Below, in pieces: positions 1 to 7,878 of a DNA stretch of 64,000 bases; position 1 is the stretch's first letter, and every line of letters starts with the position of its first letter. The stretch covers positions 3,772,501 through 3,836,500 of the forward strand of contig NZ_CP053590.1 of the NCBI RefSeq assembly GCF_013365535.1, read 5' to 3'. A program made the translations under genes and the position numbers. The notes below the pieces were generated by a model. It had not been told where the DNA came from and made no database searches. It saw only the letters and a program-made list of their open reading frames with translations. This DNA comes from Aquimarina sp. TRL1 (lineage in GTDB: Bacteria > Bacteroidota > Bacteroidia > Flavobacteriales > Flavobacteriaceae).

Positions 1-8
1 TTTTATGA

Positions 9-1637
9 TTATTCTTTTTCTTTCCATACTTTTTTTAAGATTAAGAAATTTTGAGGGTTAGGAGTAAGTCCTTTCACATTTTTTTGAGTAAACCTGACTA
101 CTTCGTCATAATACAATGGAACAATAGGGGCATTTGCTATAATGATAGAGTCCATTTTTGCGTATTGTTTTTCTCGTTCCTTGATATCTGTGATTTTAAA
201 ACTTTCTTCATATAACTGATCGAATAACGTGTTTTTGAAATGAGTATAATTAGGACCGTTAGGAGTAAAATTCTTACTGTAGTATGGAGAGAGAAAATTT
301 TCTGCATCTGGGTAATCGGCAATCCAGCTAGCTCTGAAAACGTCTAGTTTTCCACTCCATTTTTGTTTTCTAATGGTTGATGGAGGAAGTACGTTGATTT
401 GTATGTTAAGCCCTAATTTATTTAGTTCGCTTTGGATAAATTCACAGATGCTCAGATAATTGCTGTCAGTGGTGATTTGAATAGAAGGAGTGTTGTTGCC
501 AGTTTCTTTTTTGTATTGATTGATCAGTTTCCGTGCTTTTTCCGGATCGTATGGATATCCGGGAAGTTTAGAAAAACCGGGAATTCCTTTGGGAATAAAA
601 CCGTGAATAGCAGGAGTGCCGATACCATTTTTTAGGTAGGTGATCATTTTTTCTCTGTCAAATCCATAATTAATAGCTTTTCGCAATAAGATGGAGTTGA
701 TTTCTTCTTTGTCGCTTTCTAGGTAAAACCCAAGGTATTCAGAGTTGAGATAGGGACCTTTTGTGATGGTTATTTGATCCTTGTATTTGTCCCGTAGTGC
801 TCCCGTGGGAGTTAACAATTCATCTTTATAAGAAGCATCTAAGCTATTTAGGAAATCAATATTTCCTTTTGCAAATTGAAGAAATTCACTTTGTTTATCG
901 GGTAAAAAAGTGATGGCAACAGCTTCGAGATAAGGCAGTTGTTTTCCGGAAGCATCTTTTTCGAAGTACAATTCATTTTTTCGTAAAACTAATTTAATAT
1001 TTTCTTCCCATAGTTTGAATTTGAATGGTCCTGTTCCAATAGGATGAGATCTGAACTCTGAACCGTAGAAGGTTACGATTTCCTTTGGTACTACTGAGCA
1101 GTATCGCATACTAAGAAGACCGAGAAAAGCGGGGAATGTTTGTTTTAATTGGATGGTAAAGGTCGAATCGTTGACAGCATTGTATTGGGCTACATTTTGC
1201 AAAACCCAGTTTCCTGGTGATGCTACCTTGGGATCTTTTAGGCGGTTAAAGCTATATGCAAAATCGGTAGCTGTAACCGTTCGGGTGCTGTCTGGGGTTC
1301 CAAAAAGGGGGTGTTTGTGAAAATAGACATCATCTCTAAGGGTGAATGTATAGTGTAATCCATCCGGAGAGATTTCCCAATTTTTGGCAATATCAGGAAC
1401 AATGTTAAGGGCATCGTCCAGTTGAACAAGACTATTGAAAAGCTGATTCGTAGGCCATATAATTGATGGATTTCTGGCAAAAGCAGGATCTAATGATTTG
1501 ATGTTCGAATATTCGTTATATCTGAATACCAGATGATCTTTGTTGTTTTGAGAAGTATTTTTACAGGCAATGCAAGTTGATAAAATGTAAAATACTGTTA
1601 TGTAGTTTTTTAGGTATTTCAAAAGCTGGTTTTTCAA
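9..1637 (-). CDS. Family 5 ABC transporter substrate-binding lipoprotein (oligopeptide/dipeptide type)
   Basis: This 542-residue protein matches the SBP_bac_5 family (OppA/DppA type), which captures peptides or similar solutes outside the inner membrane and passes them to an ABC permease. Visible hallmarks are the N-terminal 'SLDPAFARNPS' strand, 'LYFEKDASGKQLPYL' and 'IGTGPFKFKLW', typical of the family core, and the length is usual. The N-terminus is a lipoprotein-type signal with Cys22 or Cys25 as possible lipidation sites; neither lipobox is perfect. The start codon is TTG and I see no in-frame ATG just upstream, so the exact start is uncertain. No permease or ATPase genes adjoin it on the side that can be seen, so it may be an orphan binding protein or the last gene of a unit outside the window. 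Substrate cannot be told from sequence alone. Confidence 0.85.
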   Translation of the reverse strand: MKNQLLKYLKNYITVFYILSTCIACKNTSQNNKDHLVFRYNEYSNIKSLDPAFARNPSIIWPTNQLFNSLVQLDDALNIVPDIAKNWEISPDGLHYTFTLRDDVYFHKHPLFGTPDSTRTVTATDFAYSFNRLKDPKVASPGNWVLQNVAQYNAVNDSTFTIQLKQTFPAFLGLLSMRYCSVVPKEIVTFYGSEFRSHPIGTGPFKFKLWEENIKLVLRKNELYFEKDASGKQLPYLEAVAITFLPDKQSEFLQFAKGNIDFLNSLDASYKDELLTPTGALRDKYKDQITITKGPYLNSEYLGFYLESDKEEINSILLRKAINYGFDREKMITYLKNGIGTPAIHGFIPKGIPGFSKLPGYPYDPEKARKLINQYKKETGNNTPSIQITTDSNYLSICEFIQSELNKLGLNIQINVLPPSTIRKQKWSGKLDVFRASWIADYPDAENFLSPYYSKNFTPNGPNYTHFKNTLFDQLYEESFKITDIKEREKQYAKMDSIIIANAPIVPLYYDEVVRFTQKNVKGLTPNPQNFLILKKVWKEKE

Positions 1638-1661
1638 TTTTAGTAAACGAATTTTTGTTGG

Positions 1662-1669
1662 TATCTTTG
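1662..1669 (+). promoter_or_regulatory. Putative -7 box upstream of mtaB
   Basis: TATCTTTG matches the Bacteroidota -7 consensus TAnnTTTG and lies 107 bases before the mtaB ATG. A clear -33 TTTG at the usual 17-21 base distance is not visible, so this is a moderate call. Confidence 0.4.
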
Positions 1670-1775
1670 ACGCCTTAAAAATATGTTTCTGATTTACAGG
1701 GATGATTTTTGAAACAAAGAGTAAAGATAATAAGATTCTTGTGATCCGAGAATCGTAGCAATCTTTTTATTGTAC

Positions 1776-3086
1776 ATGAGAAAGAAAGTAGCTTTTTATA
1801 CACTAGGTTGTAAACTTAATTTTTCTGAGACTTCTACCATTGCCAGAAGTTTTGCAGATGAGAATTTTGATCGGGTAGATTTTTCCGACAATGCTGATAT
1901 TTATGTTATAAATACATGTTCGGTAACAGAAAATGCGGATAAAAGGTTTAAGACAATTGTAAAACAGGCTCAAAAAGTAAACCCTGAAGCATTTATTGCT
2001 GCGGTAGGTTGCTATGCGCAATTAAAACCACAGGAATTAGCAGCGGTTGATGGTGTTGATTTGGTATTAGGAGCTACCGAAAAATTTAAAATTACAGACT
2101 ATATTAATGACCTGTCTAAGAATGATTTCGGGGAAGTGCATTCTTGTGAGATTGAAGAGGCAGATTTTTATGTGGGTAGTTATTCTATAGGGGATAGAAC
2201 AAGAGCTTTTCTCAAGGTGCAGGATGGGTGTGATTATAAGTGTACATATTGCACGATTCCTTTGGCACGAGGAATCTCCAGAAGTGATACGCTGGAGAAT
2301 GTTCTGAAAAATGCGAAAGAAATTTCAGAAAAAGGAATCAAAGAGATTGTTCTTACCGGAGTAAATATAGGAGATTACGGAAAAGGAGAGTTTGGGAATA
2401 AGCGTCATGAGCATACTTTTTTTGAGTTGGTACAAGCGCTGGATAAGGTTGATGGAATAGAGCGGTTGCGAATTTCTTCTATAGAGCCTAATTTACTTAA
2501 AAATGAAACAATTGATTATATTGCTTCTTCCAGGACCTTTGTACCTCATTTTCACGTTCCTTTGCAATCAGGAAGTGATACGATCTTAAAATTGATGAAA
2601 AGACGATACTTGACTCGTCTATATGTAGATCGGGTACGTCGGATACGAGAGGTAATGCCGGATGCTTGTATTGGGGTTGATGTGATTGTGGGGTTTCCGG
2701 GAGAAACAGATGATTACTTTTTGGATACGTATAATTTTCTAGCAGAGTTAGATATATCATATCTGCATGTATTTACCTACTCAGAGAGGGAAAATACATT
2801 AGCAGCAAAGATGGATGGAGTGGTGCCGCATGATGTGAGAAAGAAAAGGAGTAAGATGCTTAGGGGACTTTCTGTGAAGAAAAGAAGAGCATTTTATGAA
2901 GGACAAATAGGAACTACCAGAACAGTGTTGTTCGAGTCGGAAAATAAAGAAGGGTATATTCATGGATTTACAGAGAATTATGTAAAGGTAAAAATGCCGT
3001 GGAATCCTGAATATGCTAATACCTTGCATCGGGTAAAGCTGAATACTATAGATGAAGATGGGATGGTGCGTTTTGAATTTATCTGA
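1776..3086 (+). CDS. mtaB: tRNA (N6-L-threonylcarbamoyladenosine(37)-C2)-methylthiotransferase
   Basis: MtaB is a radical-SAM enzyme that converts t6A37 to ms2t6A37 in ANN-decoding tRNAs. The N-terminal UPF0004 domain carries the three cluster cysteines (Cys12 in 'TLGCKLNFSE', Cys48 in 'NTCSVTENAD', Cys79 in 'GCYAQ'). The radical-SAM motif Cys152-x3-Cys156-x2-Cys159 sits in 'DGCDYKCTYC'. The C-terminal 60 or so residues look like a TRAM RNA-binding domain. 'GCKLNFSE' rather than 'GCQMN' favours MtaB over MiaB or RimO. I chose ATG 1776 (436 residues); a TTG two codons upstream at 1770 is possible but unnecessary. The gene stands alone, with a strong hairpin terminator shared with the convergent acetyltransferase gene. 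Confidence 0.93.
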   Translation: MRKKVAFYTLGCKLNFSETSTIARSFADENFDRVDFSDNADIYVINTCSVTENADKRFKTIVKQAQKVNPEAFIAAVGCYAQLKPQELAAVDGVDLVLGATEKFKITDYINDLSKNDFGEVHSCEIEEADFYVGSYSIGDRTRAFLKVQDGCDYKCTYCTIPLARGISRSDTLENVLKNAKEISEKGIKEIVLTGVNIGDYGKGEFGNKRHEHTFFELVQALDKVDGIERLRISSIEPNLLKNETIDYIASSRTFVPHFHVPLQSGSDTILKLMKRRYLTRLYVDRVRRIREVMPDACIGVDVIVGFPGETDDYFLDTYNFLAELDISYLHVFTYSERENTLAAKMDGVVPHDVRKKRSKMLRGLSVKKRRAFYEGQIGTTRTVLFESENKEGYIHGFTENYVKVKMPWNPEYANTLHRVKLNTIDEDGMVRFEFI

Positions 3087-3116
3087 GAGGGATAGCAATA
3101 AAATAAATTATAAAGT

Positions 3117-3147
3117 AAAAAGCAGCAATTACTATTGCTGCTTTTTA
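3117..3147. terminator. Bidirectional rho-independent terminator
   Basis: AGCAGCAAT and ATTGCTGCT form a 9-bp stem with a 4-base loop, flanked by A-run and T-run. It lies between the convergent mtaB and acetyltransferase genes and can serve both. Confidence 0.85.
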
Positions 3148-3169
3148 TTTAGGTCTTTTTGTACTGATG

Positions 3170-3481
3170 CTAAATGTTAATTCCTACAGGAAGAAGGTCT
3201 TTGTATTTTCTTCTGTTTCTTCTCATAAATTTAGCAATAATAGGACAGGTTGGAACTAATCGTATGTTTCGTTCTTTGATAATATTAAAAACGGCAACGA
3301 TGAACTCTTCGCCATATCCTTTTTCCTGAAGTTCCTCGGTAATAATAAGTTTAGTCAGGAAAATTTTACGCTCTTGTTGTGCGTATTCAATTGTTACTTT
3401 TTGATCTTCGATTGTGGTTTCGAACTGCCTCAAAAATTCATTATCGATCACCTCTAAATCAACATCGCTCATATTCTCCAT
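3170..3481 (-). CDS. GNAT-like N-acetyltransferase, YjdJ/NATD1 (Acetyltransf_CG) type
   Basis: This 103-residue protein matches the short GNAT subtype (PF14542), which keeps only the acetyl-CoA-binding half of the fold. Visible features are the strand 'KIFLTKLIITEEL', the pyrophosphate-binding loop 'QEKGYGEEFI' (the Q/RxxGxG/A motif) and the C-terminal 'RLVPTCPIIAKFMRRN', which matches the family signature 'VVPxCPFVxxYI'. The physiological substrate of this family is unknown. An alternative start is the Met three codons downstream. The gene is monocistronic and converges on mtaB. Confidence 0.85.
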   Translation of the reverse strand: MENMSDVDLEVIDNEFLRQFETTIEDQKVTIEYAQQERKIFLTKLIITEELQEKGYGEEFIVAVFNIIKERNIRLVPTCPIIAKFMRRNRRKYKDLLPVGINI

Positions 3482-3797
3482 GTTTAAAATTGCTTTAAAA
3501 TTTATACTTAAAAAATAACAAGGGGCATATAGGTTGGTGTCTCTTTTTTTCTGTATTTTTGATACAGAAATTAAAGGTCAAATAATTTTTCTTTTTAATC
3601 GTTGTTTGTACTATAGTTTTCCCTATTAAAAATGGATTTACAGAACTGATCATTTGTTAAAGAAAAGCTTCTGTTATTATTCCCTTACCATTTTTACATC
3701 TTTTCAAAATCATCACTTCAGTGTATTGAAAAAGAGATTTTGAGGTGCAAAGATAAGAAAATTAGAGCTTTAAATTTAATTTTTAGTGTTAAAACCT
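3482..3797. other. Divergent intergenic region
   Basis: This region separates the leftward acetyltransferase gene from the rightward hydrolase gene. Apart from the promoter candidate at 3534-3561 I see no coding potential, RNA gene or notable repeat. Confidence 0.5.
3534..3561 (+). promoter_or_regulatory. Putative promoter for the alpha/beta hydrolase gene
   Basis: TTG at 3534-3536, then 17 bases, then TATTTTTG at 3554-3561 fits the Bacteroidota TTTG-N17-21-TAnnTTTG pattern. The implied leader to the ATG at 3798 would be about 230 bases, which is long, so another promoter may exist closer in. Confidence 0.4.
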
Positions 3798-4460
3798 ATG
3801 AAGGAGCAAGTTACCAACATTTATTTTGTCCCTGGAATGGCAGCCGATGTTTCTATTTTTGAATTTATAAAGTTGCCAGAAGATTCGTTTAAAATTCATG
3901 TAATTCCATGGAAAATTCCATATAAAAAGGAATCTATGGGGCATTATGCGAAGCGTATGAGTGAAGAGGTTAAGCATGATAATTGTGTGCTTGTGGGCGT
4001 CTCTTTTGGAGGGGTGGTAGCTCAGGAAATGAGTAAGTTTTTAAAGCTGAAAAAGTTGATAATTATCTCCAGCGTAAAAAGTAAACACGAATTTCCGAAA
4101 AGAATGAAATTTGTGAAAAAAATAAAAATGTACAGGGCTTTTCCGACGGCTATTGTTTCTAAAATAGAAAACTGGGAAAAGTATGCTTTTGGAGATTTTT
4201 CGAAAAAAAGGGCTAAGATGTATCAAAAGTATTTATCCATTAAAGATAAGCAGTATCTGGACTGGGCTTTGGAAAAAATGATATGCTGGGAGCAGGAGGA
4301 GCCGCCAAGGGAATTGGTTCATATTCATGGAGATCATGATATTGTATTTCCGATTTCTAATATAAAAGATTGCATTACGGTAGAAAATGGGACACATGTG
4401 ATGATTGTCAATAGAGCAAAATGGTTCAACGAGCATTTGCCAGAAATAATAAATAATTAA
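3798..4460 (+). CDS. Alpha/beta hydrolase
   Basis: This 220-residue soluble protein has an alpha/beta-hydrolase fold. 'YFVPGMAADVSIF' resembles the oxyanion-hole strand-loop. 'LVGVSFGGVVAQEM' is the nucleophile elbow (G-x-S-x-G) with the catalytic Ser. 'VHIHGDHDIVFP' holds the acidic residue region and 'ENGTHVMIVNRA' supplies the catalytic His. No signal peptide is visible, so it is probably cytoplasmic. The ATG at 3798 is preferred over the GTG at 3786, since the protein would otherwise gain only four residues. The substrate cannot be predicted. It is followed 72 bases later by the lytic transglycosylase gene, with no terminator visible between them. Confidence 0.8.
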   Translation: MKEQVTNIYFVPGMAADVSIFEFIKLPEDSFKIHVIPWKIPYKKESMGHYAKRMSEEVKHDNCVLVGVSFGGVVAQEMSKFLKLKKLIIISSVKSKHEFPKRMKFVKKIKMYRAFPTAIVSKIENWEKYAFGDFSKKRAKMYQKYLSIKDKQYLDWALEKMICWEQEEPPRELVHIHGDHDIVFPISNIKDCITVENGTHVMIVNRAKWFNEHLPEIINN

Positions 4461-4532
4461 ATCGTTTCGGATTTATTTTTTACCTTAGATAAAAATAATT
4501 GTAGATTTCCCCAAATAAAACCTACTTAAAGT

Positions 4533-5495
4533 ATGAAGATGATTAGAAGAATTTTAGTTTTTTTAGGTGTTGTATTCACCTTTGGAGTATTAGTTAATGC
4601 CACTCAGGAAGATTTAGCAGAGATTAAAGTTGAAAAACCGGAAGCGCAAAAAGCATTAGAAGAAAAACTGGTTAGTGATTACAATGTGTACGCTATTGAA
4701 ATGCCGGAAAATTTGAATTTTGCAGGAGAGCTTGTGCCGGTTTCCAATCCTGATATCAGAGAGCGAATGGATAGAGAATTGTTGGTGAATACGTATTGGC
4801 AATCTAATGGGTTGCTTCTTTTTAAAAGAGCTCATAAATACTTTCCTGTTATAGAACCTATATTAAAAGAGCATGGAATTCCTGACGATTTTAAATATTT
4901 GGCAGTGATAGAAAGTGGTTTGACACAAGCTGTTTCTCCTGCCAGAGCTACAGGGTTTTGGCAATTGCTGAAAAATACGGCAAGAGAGTATGGTTTGGAA
5001 GTGAATCAGAATGTCGATGAACGATACCATATAGAAAAAGCAACAATAGCTGCTTGTAAGTATATTAATCAATCTAAAAAACGTTTCGGTTCCTGGACAT
5101 TGTCAGCGGCAGCGTATAATGCCGGAAACCATGGAGTGAGTAAGCGATTGGCTAGTCAGAAAGTCGATACGTATTATGATTTGTTATTAGGAGAAGAAAC
5201 AGGAAGATATGTTTTTAGAATTATAGCGGTTAAGGAGATTTTGAGCAATCCTAAAAAATATGGATTTAACTTTGAAGAAAAAGATTTATATCAGCATATT
5301 CCTACCTACAATATCGTAGTGGATGAGCGAGTAGAAAACTTTGCAACTTTTGCTAAAGAATTAAATATTAATTACAAAATTCTTAAGCTACATAATCCCT
5401 GGTTACGTGAGCCTCATTTGAATAATGCTTCCGGGAAAGAATATTTAATTCAGATTCCGAAAGACGGGTATTATTCGACAACTACGGGGCAATAA
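4533..5495 (+). CDS. Secreted lytic transglycosylase (SLT/GH23, MltD-like)
   Basis: This 320-residue protein cleaves peptidoglycan glycan strands to leave 1,6-anhydroMurNAc ends. Residues 1-23 form a signal peptide. The SLT domain spans roughly residues 95-240, with catalytic Glu127 in 'YLAVIESGL', then 'ATGFWQLL' and 'AAAYNAGNHG', which are family 1 lytic transglycosylase motifs. The C-terminal 65 residues ('YNIVVDERVENFATFAKELN' onward) look like a divergent LysM-like wall-binding module. The length fits the flavobacterial MltD-like proteins. It acts in the periplasm in wall turnover. Neighbours do not suggest a specialised secretion or division role. Confidence 0.9.
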   Translation: MKMIRRILVFLGVVFTFGVLVNATQEDLAEIKVEKPEAQKALEEKLVSDYNVYAIEMPENLNFAGELVPVSNPDIRERMDRELLVNTYWQSNGLLLFKRAHKYFPVIEPILKEHGIPDDFKYLAVIESGLTQAVSPARATGFWQLLKNTAREYGLEVNQNVDERYHIEKATIAACKYINQSKKRFGSWTLSAAAYNAGNHGVSKRLASQKVDTYYDLLLGEETGRYVFRIIAVKEILSNPKKYGFNFEEKDLYQHIPTYNIVVDERVENFATFAKELNINYKILKLHNPWLREPHLNNASGKEYLIQIPKDGYYSTTTGQ

Positions 5496-5583
5496 TATTT
5501 TTCATAATCAGGATATACTTTTCTTTGTTTTGTATAGGTTGGTTAATACCATTGTACTAGCTTTTTAATGATAAAAAAAATAG

Positions 5584-5945
5584 TTCAATGAATGTACCTA
5601 TGTTATATATTTAATTCTTACAGGCTTATTAGAGGGTTTTCTTAGTGGGGCTTTAGGAATTGGAGGAAGTGTAGGTATGATTCTGTTACTTGTTTTATGG
5701 GTAGGATTTTGTCCAGCATGAAGCACAGGGAACTAGTTAGACAGTGTTGTCTGTTCTTCTGTGTTTTAGGGCGTTTAATTACTATAAAGAGAGGTGTATC
5801 AATTGGTGATATAACAGTTATCGTTGGTATTGCTTTTGTGTATTGGTGATAAGCTGGCAATTTTGATCAATCAAGCTCTTTAAAAAAAAAATCGAGGCGT
5901 ACTGATTCTTGTCGCCATAAAAATGATTTTGGTAAAAAATAAAAA
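5584..5945 (+). pseudogene. Decayed TauE/SafE-family membrane exporter (about 120 codons)
   Basis: Conceptual translation in shifting frames recovers almost a whole short TauE/SafE protein of the single-half type (about 120 residues) common in flavobacteria. In order I read 'GLLEGFLSGALGIGG' ending in TGA at 5719-5721; then, in another frame, 'AQGTS', an in-frame TAG, and 'FNYYKERCINW' with a stop; then 'ITVIVGIAF' and 'GDKLAILINQAL' in further frames; and finally 'GVLILVAIKMILVK'. These align in order with the family pattern (GxxxGxxGIGGG, QGTSLA, YxxKGxVNW, GxxLA, KMI). Start codon, frame and several codons are lost, so no functional product is possible. It follows the lytic transglycosylase gene and its end runs into the terminator of the convergent gene. 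Confidence 0.8.
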
Positions 5946-5971
5946 AGCACACTAGATAGTGTGCTTTTTTA
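5941..5971. terminator. Rho-independent terminator
   Basis: AAAAAGCACACT and AGTGTGCTTTTT form a long stem with A-run and T-run on the two sides. It directly abuts the stop of the leftward thioredoxin-fold gene and the end of the TauE/SafE pseudogene. Confidence 0.85.
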
Positions 5972-6775
5972 TTAATTATCTTCCGCTTTTTTGATGGAAT
6001 CTTGTTCTCTTCGATAGCGTTCATATTCTTCGTCAATTCTCCTTTCTTCATCGGTTCTTCCATCTTTTCCGACTTTCTCTTCTTCTTTTTCAACTTCAGG
6101 AGGGCGACTATCCAGATCGGCAATTAGTAGTGATACTCCTTTTGATAGTGAATTGAAATGTATATTATATGAATTGCTCAATGATTCACTGGAATGATGT
6201 GTAACGATTTTTCTGATGTCGAGAATTTTTTTGTCAGGATCCATAAAATACATCATAGGAAAACCAAGAGAGTGTTTTAGTTTATTGATGATATGAGAAT
6301 CTTGATTTGTCATCTCGTTTACATAGGCCAGATGTGTATGCGAGCTATAATCTTTTTCTTTGTCTTTTAATTTTTCTTTTGAATCCCAAAACAGTACAAT
6401 GAAATCAATTTGATCATGAAATTTATCAACAAGATCATTAAAGGCTGGAATTTCTCCAATGCCAGGAACACACCAAGAAGCATAAGTGATTAAAAAAATT
6501 GGCTTCTCGTATTCTTCAAAAAAGATAGATTCTCCTTTTAGTGAATTGACACTAAAGTTATCCAGATAAGTTCCTTTGAGATGATTATTAATAAGAGAAT
6601 CAAAAAGAAATTGAGCATGCTCCAAATCATTATTGTTGTATGCTTCATTAATTTTTAGGTTGTACTTTTTTATATGTGCAGAGATAGCAACAGAAAAAGG
6701 AATTTTGACTTCTTTTTGGGCATAGGTATTAGTAAAGTATATAAAAAGAAAGCCTAGAATTAATAATTTCTTCAT
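5972..6775 (-). CDS. Exported thioredoxin-fold (TlpA-like) protein with a single active-site Cys
   Basis: This 267-residue protein has a signal peptide (residues 1-19) and a TlpA/AhpC-TSA-like thioredoxin domain at about 70-200. The segment 'FLITYASWCVPGIGEIPAF' is plainly the thioredoxin active-site region, but the expected CxxC is Cys102-Val-Pro-Gly105. The Gly codon is GGC at 6463-6461 (reading leftward), one base from the Cys codon TGC. The cis-Pro region reads 'LGFPMMYFMDPDKKI'. A charged tail (about residues 220-267, rich in Glu, Lys and Arg) follows. With one Cys the protein cannot act as a standard dithiol oxidoreductase; it could be a monothiol enzyme, a heme or cysteine-adduct carrier, or simply lack redox function. 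It ends at a strong shared terminator. Confidence 0.8.
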   Translation of the reverse strand: MKKLLILGFLFIYFTNTYAQKEVKIPFSVAISAHIKKYNLKINEAYNNNDLEHAQFLFDSLINNHLKGTYLDNFSVNSLKGESIFFEEYEKPIFLITYASWCVPGIGEIPAFNDLVDKFHDQIDFIVLFWDSKEKLKDKEKDYSSHTHLAYVNEMTNQDSHIINKLKHSLGFPMMYFMDPDKKILDIRKIVTHHSSESLSNSYNIHFNSLSKGVSLLIADLDSRPPEVEKEEEKVGKDGRTDEERRIDEEYERYRREQDSIKKAEDN

Positions 6776-6923
6776 TACAGATTGATTAACAATAGCTAAT
6801 GTAATATAAAGTCTTTAAAAAAATGTATTTTGAGATAAAAACTTTCCCTTACTAATCTGAGGTGTATCAATTCAGATTAATAGCTTTTAAGATTAAACGT
6901 TAAAAATACAGCAATTAGTATGC

Positions 6924-7439
6924 CTATATTTTTTTCATTTGCTGTTTCATCATACTGATTTCTTTAGAAAGCATATTGTGCTTGTCTAGTTTTTTAGCTT
7001 CAGTAAGTAGCATTTGAGCTTCTCTTTTTCTACGCTTAGTCATTGCGATACCCGCAAGGTTTAATTTCGCAACCGCTAAATCCTGATTCATGGATAATCC
7101 TAATTTGATGGCTTTTTTTAGGTGCTTCTCTGCTTGGGTAATATTTTTTTGAGAAAGCATAATTCCTAATAAGTAGTTGTAATACCCTTGTTGTTTAGTA
7201 GTCAGAGCTGCTTCAGGGTTTTTGATTTTATCCAGCCATTTTTTAGCACCTTCAAAATCTTGCTTCCTCAATCTGAGAAATGCAATTAGAATAAGTTCAT
7301 TCTTAAAATACAAAAACACAAAGATTAGCGATAATAGGATAAACATAATACCATTACCAATATACCCTTCAATGAATTGCCAAATTGCTACTCCGAATAT
7401 AAGGATTGCGATAACTAATTTTATATTTTTGTTGTACAT
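6924..7439 (-). CDS. Membrane protein with two TM segments and TPR-like repeats
   Basis: This 171-residue protein begins with two hydrophobic segments (about residues 7-24 and 28-46: 'IKLVIAILIFGVAIWQFI' and 'GIMFILLSLIFVFLYF'). A helical region with TPR-like pairs follows ('YYNYLLGIMLSQKNITQAEK', 'AVAKLNLAGIAMTKRRKREA'). It is probably an inner-membrane scaffold; I do not recognise a specific function. The reading frame stays open upstream to 7484, but the -7 box at 7467-7474 would then lie inside the gene, so ATG 7439 is the likely start. It is divergent from rpmH. Confidence 0.7.
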   Translation of the reverse strand: MYNKNIKLVIAILIFGVAIWQFIEGYIGNGIMFILLSLIFVFLYFKNELILIAFLRLRKQDFEGAKKWLDKIKNPEAALTTKQQGYYNYLLGIMLSQKNITQAEKHLKKAIKLGLSMNQDLAVAKLNLAGIAMTKRRKREAQMLLTEAKKLDKHNMLSKEISMMKQQMKKI

Positions 7440-7466
7440 GAACGCTGCTATTTTTTTGAATTGCGG

Positions 7467-7474
7467 CAAAGGTA
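7467..7474 (-). promoter_or_regulatory. -7 box for the TPR membrane protein gene
   Basis: Read leftward this is TACCTTTG, a perfect TAnnTTTG. Transcription would begin near 7460, about 20 bases before the ATG at 7439, which decides the start codon of that gene. Confidence 0.55.
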
Positions 7475-7507
7475 ATAAAAACAAATAAAAATAATTTACA
7501 AAATCGG

Positions 7508-7538
7508 TTTGTGAAAGTAAAAACTCTTTGTATATTTG
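7508..7538 (+). promoter_or_regulatory. rpmH promoter (Bacteroidota housekeeping sigma type)
   Basis: TTTG at 7508-7511, a 19-base spacer and TATATTTG at 7531-7538 are an exact match to the Bacteroidota consensus. Transcription would begin near 7545, about 70 bases before the rpmH ATG. Confidence 0.75.
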
Positions 7539-7616
7539 CCCGCAGTTTTGGAGTTACATCCTACAGAAGTGAAAAACATATAAAATCAAGAAGATTTATA
7601 AAGAATAGATAGCAAC

Positions 7617-7775
7617 ATGAAAAGAACGTTTCAACCATCTAAGAGAAAGAGAAAAAACAAACACGGTTTCAGAGAGCGTATGGCTTCAGCTAATGGTAGA
7701 AAGGTATTAGCTAGAAGAAGAAAGAAAGGCAGAAAAAAGCTATCTGTTTCTTCAGAATTAAGACATAAGCACTAA
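7617..7775 (+). CDS. rpmH: 50S ribosomal protein L34
   Basis: This 52-residue, strongly basic protein begins '[20 protein letters not shown]' and continues '[20 protein letters not shown]', the universal L34 signature. It is a structural protein of the large ribosomal subunit. It is transcribed from a near-perfect promoter at 7508-7538 and closed by a terminator 23 bases after the stop. The next gene is carB rather than the rnpA/dnaA neighbours typical of other phyla; I believe this rpmH-carB order recurs in flavobacteria (recalled, not checked). Confidence 0.97.
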   Translation: MKRTFQPSKRKRKNKHGFRERMASANGRKVLARRRKKGRKKLSVSSELRHKH

Positions 7776-7797
7776 TGGATATTAGTGATTGAAATAA

Positions 7798-7832
7798 TAA
7801 AGGTGTTACTTTTACGGGTAACGCCTTTTTTT
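7798..7832 (+). terminator. Rho-independent terminator after rpmH
   Basis: GGTGTTAC and GTAACGCC form the stem with one G-T pair, followed by seven T. It separates rpmH from carB. Confidence 0.85.
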
Positions 7833-7878
7833 ATATTTATTAGAGAGGAATTATTTAAGTCGATCATATTTATATTAC

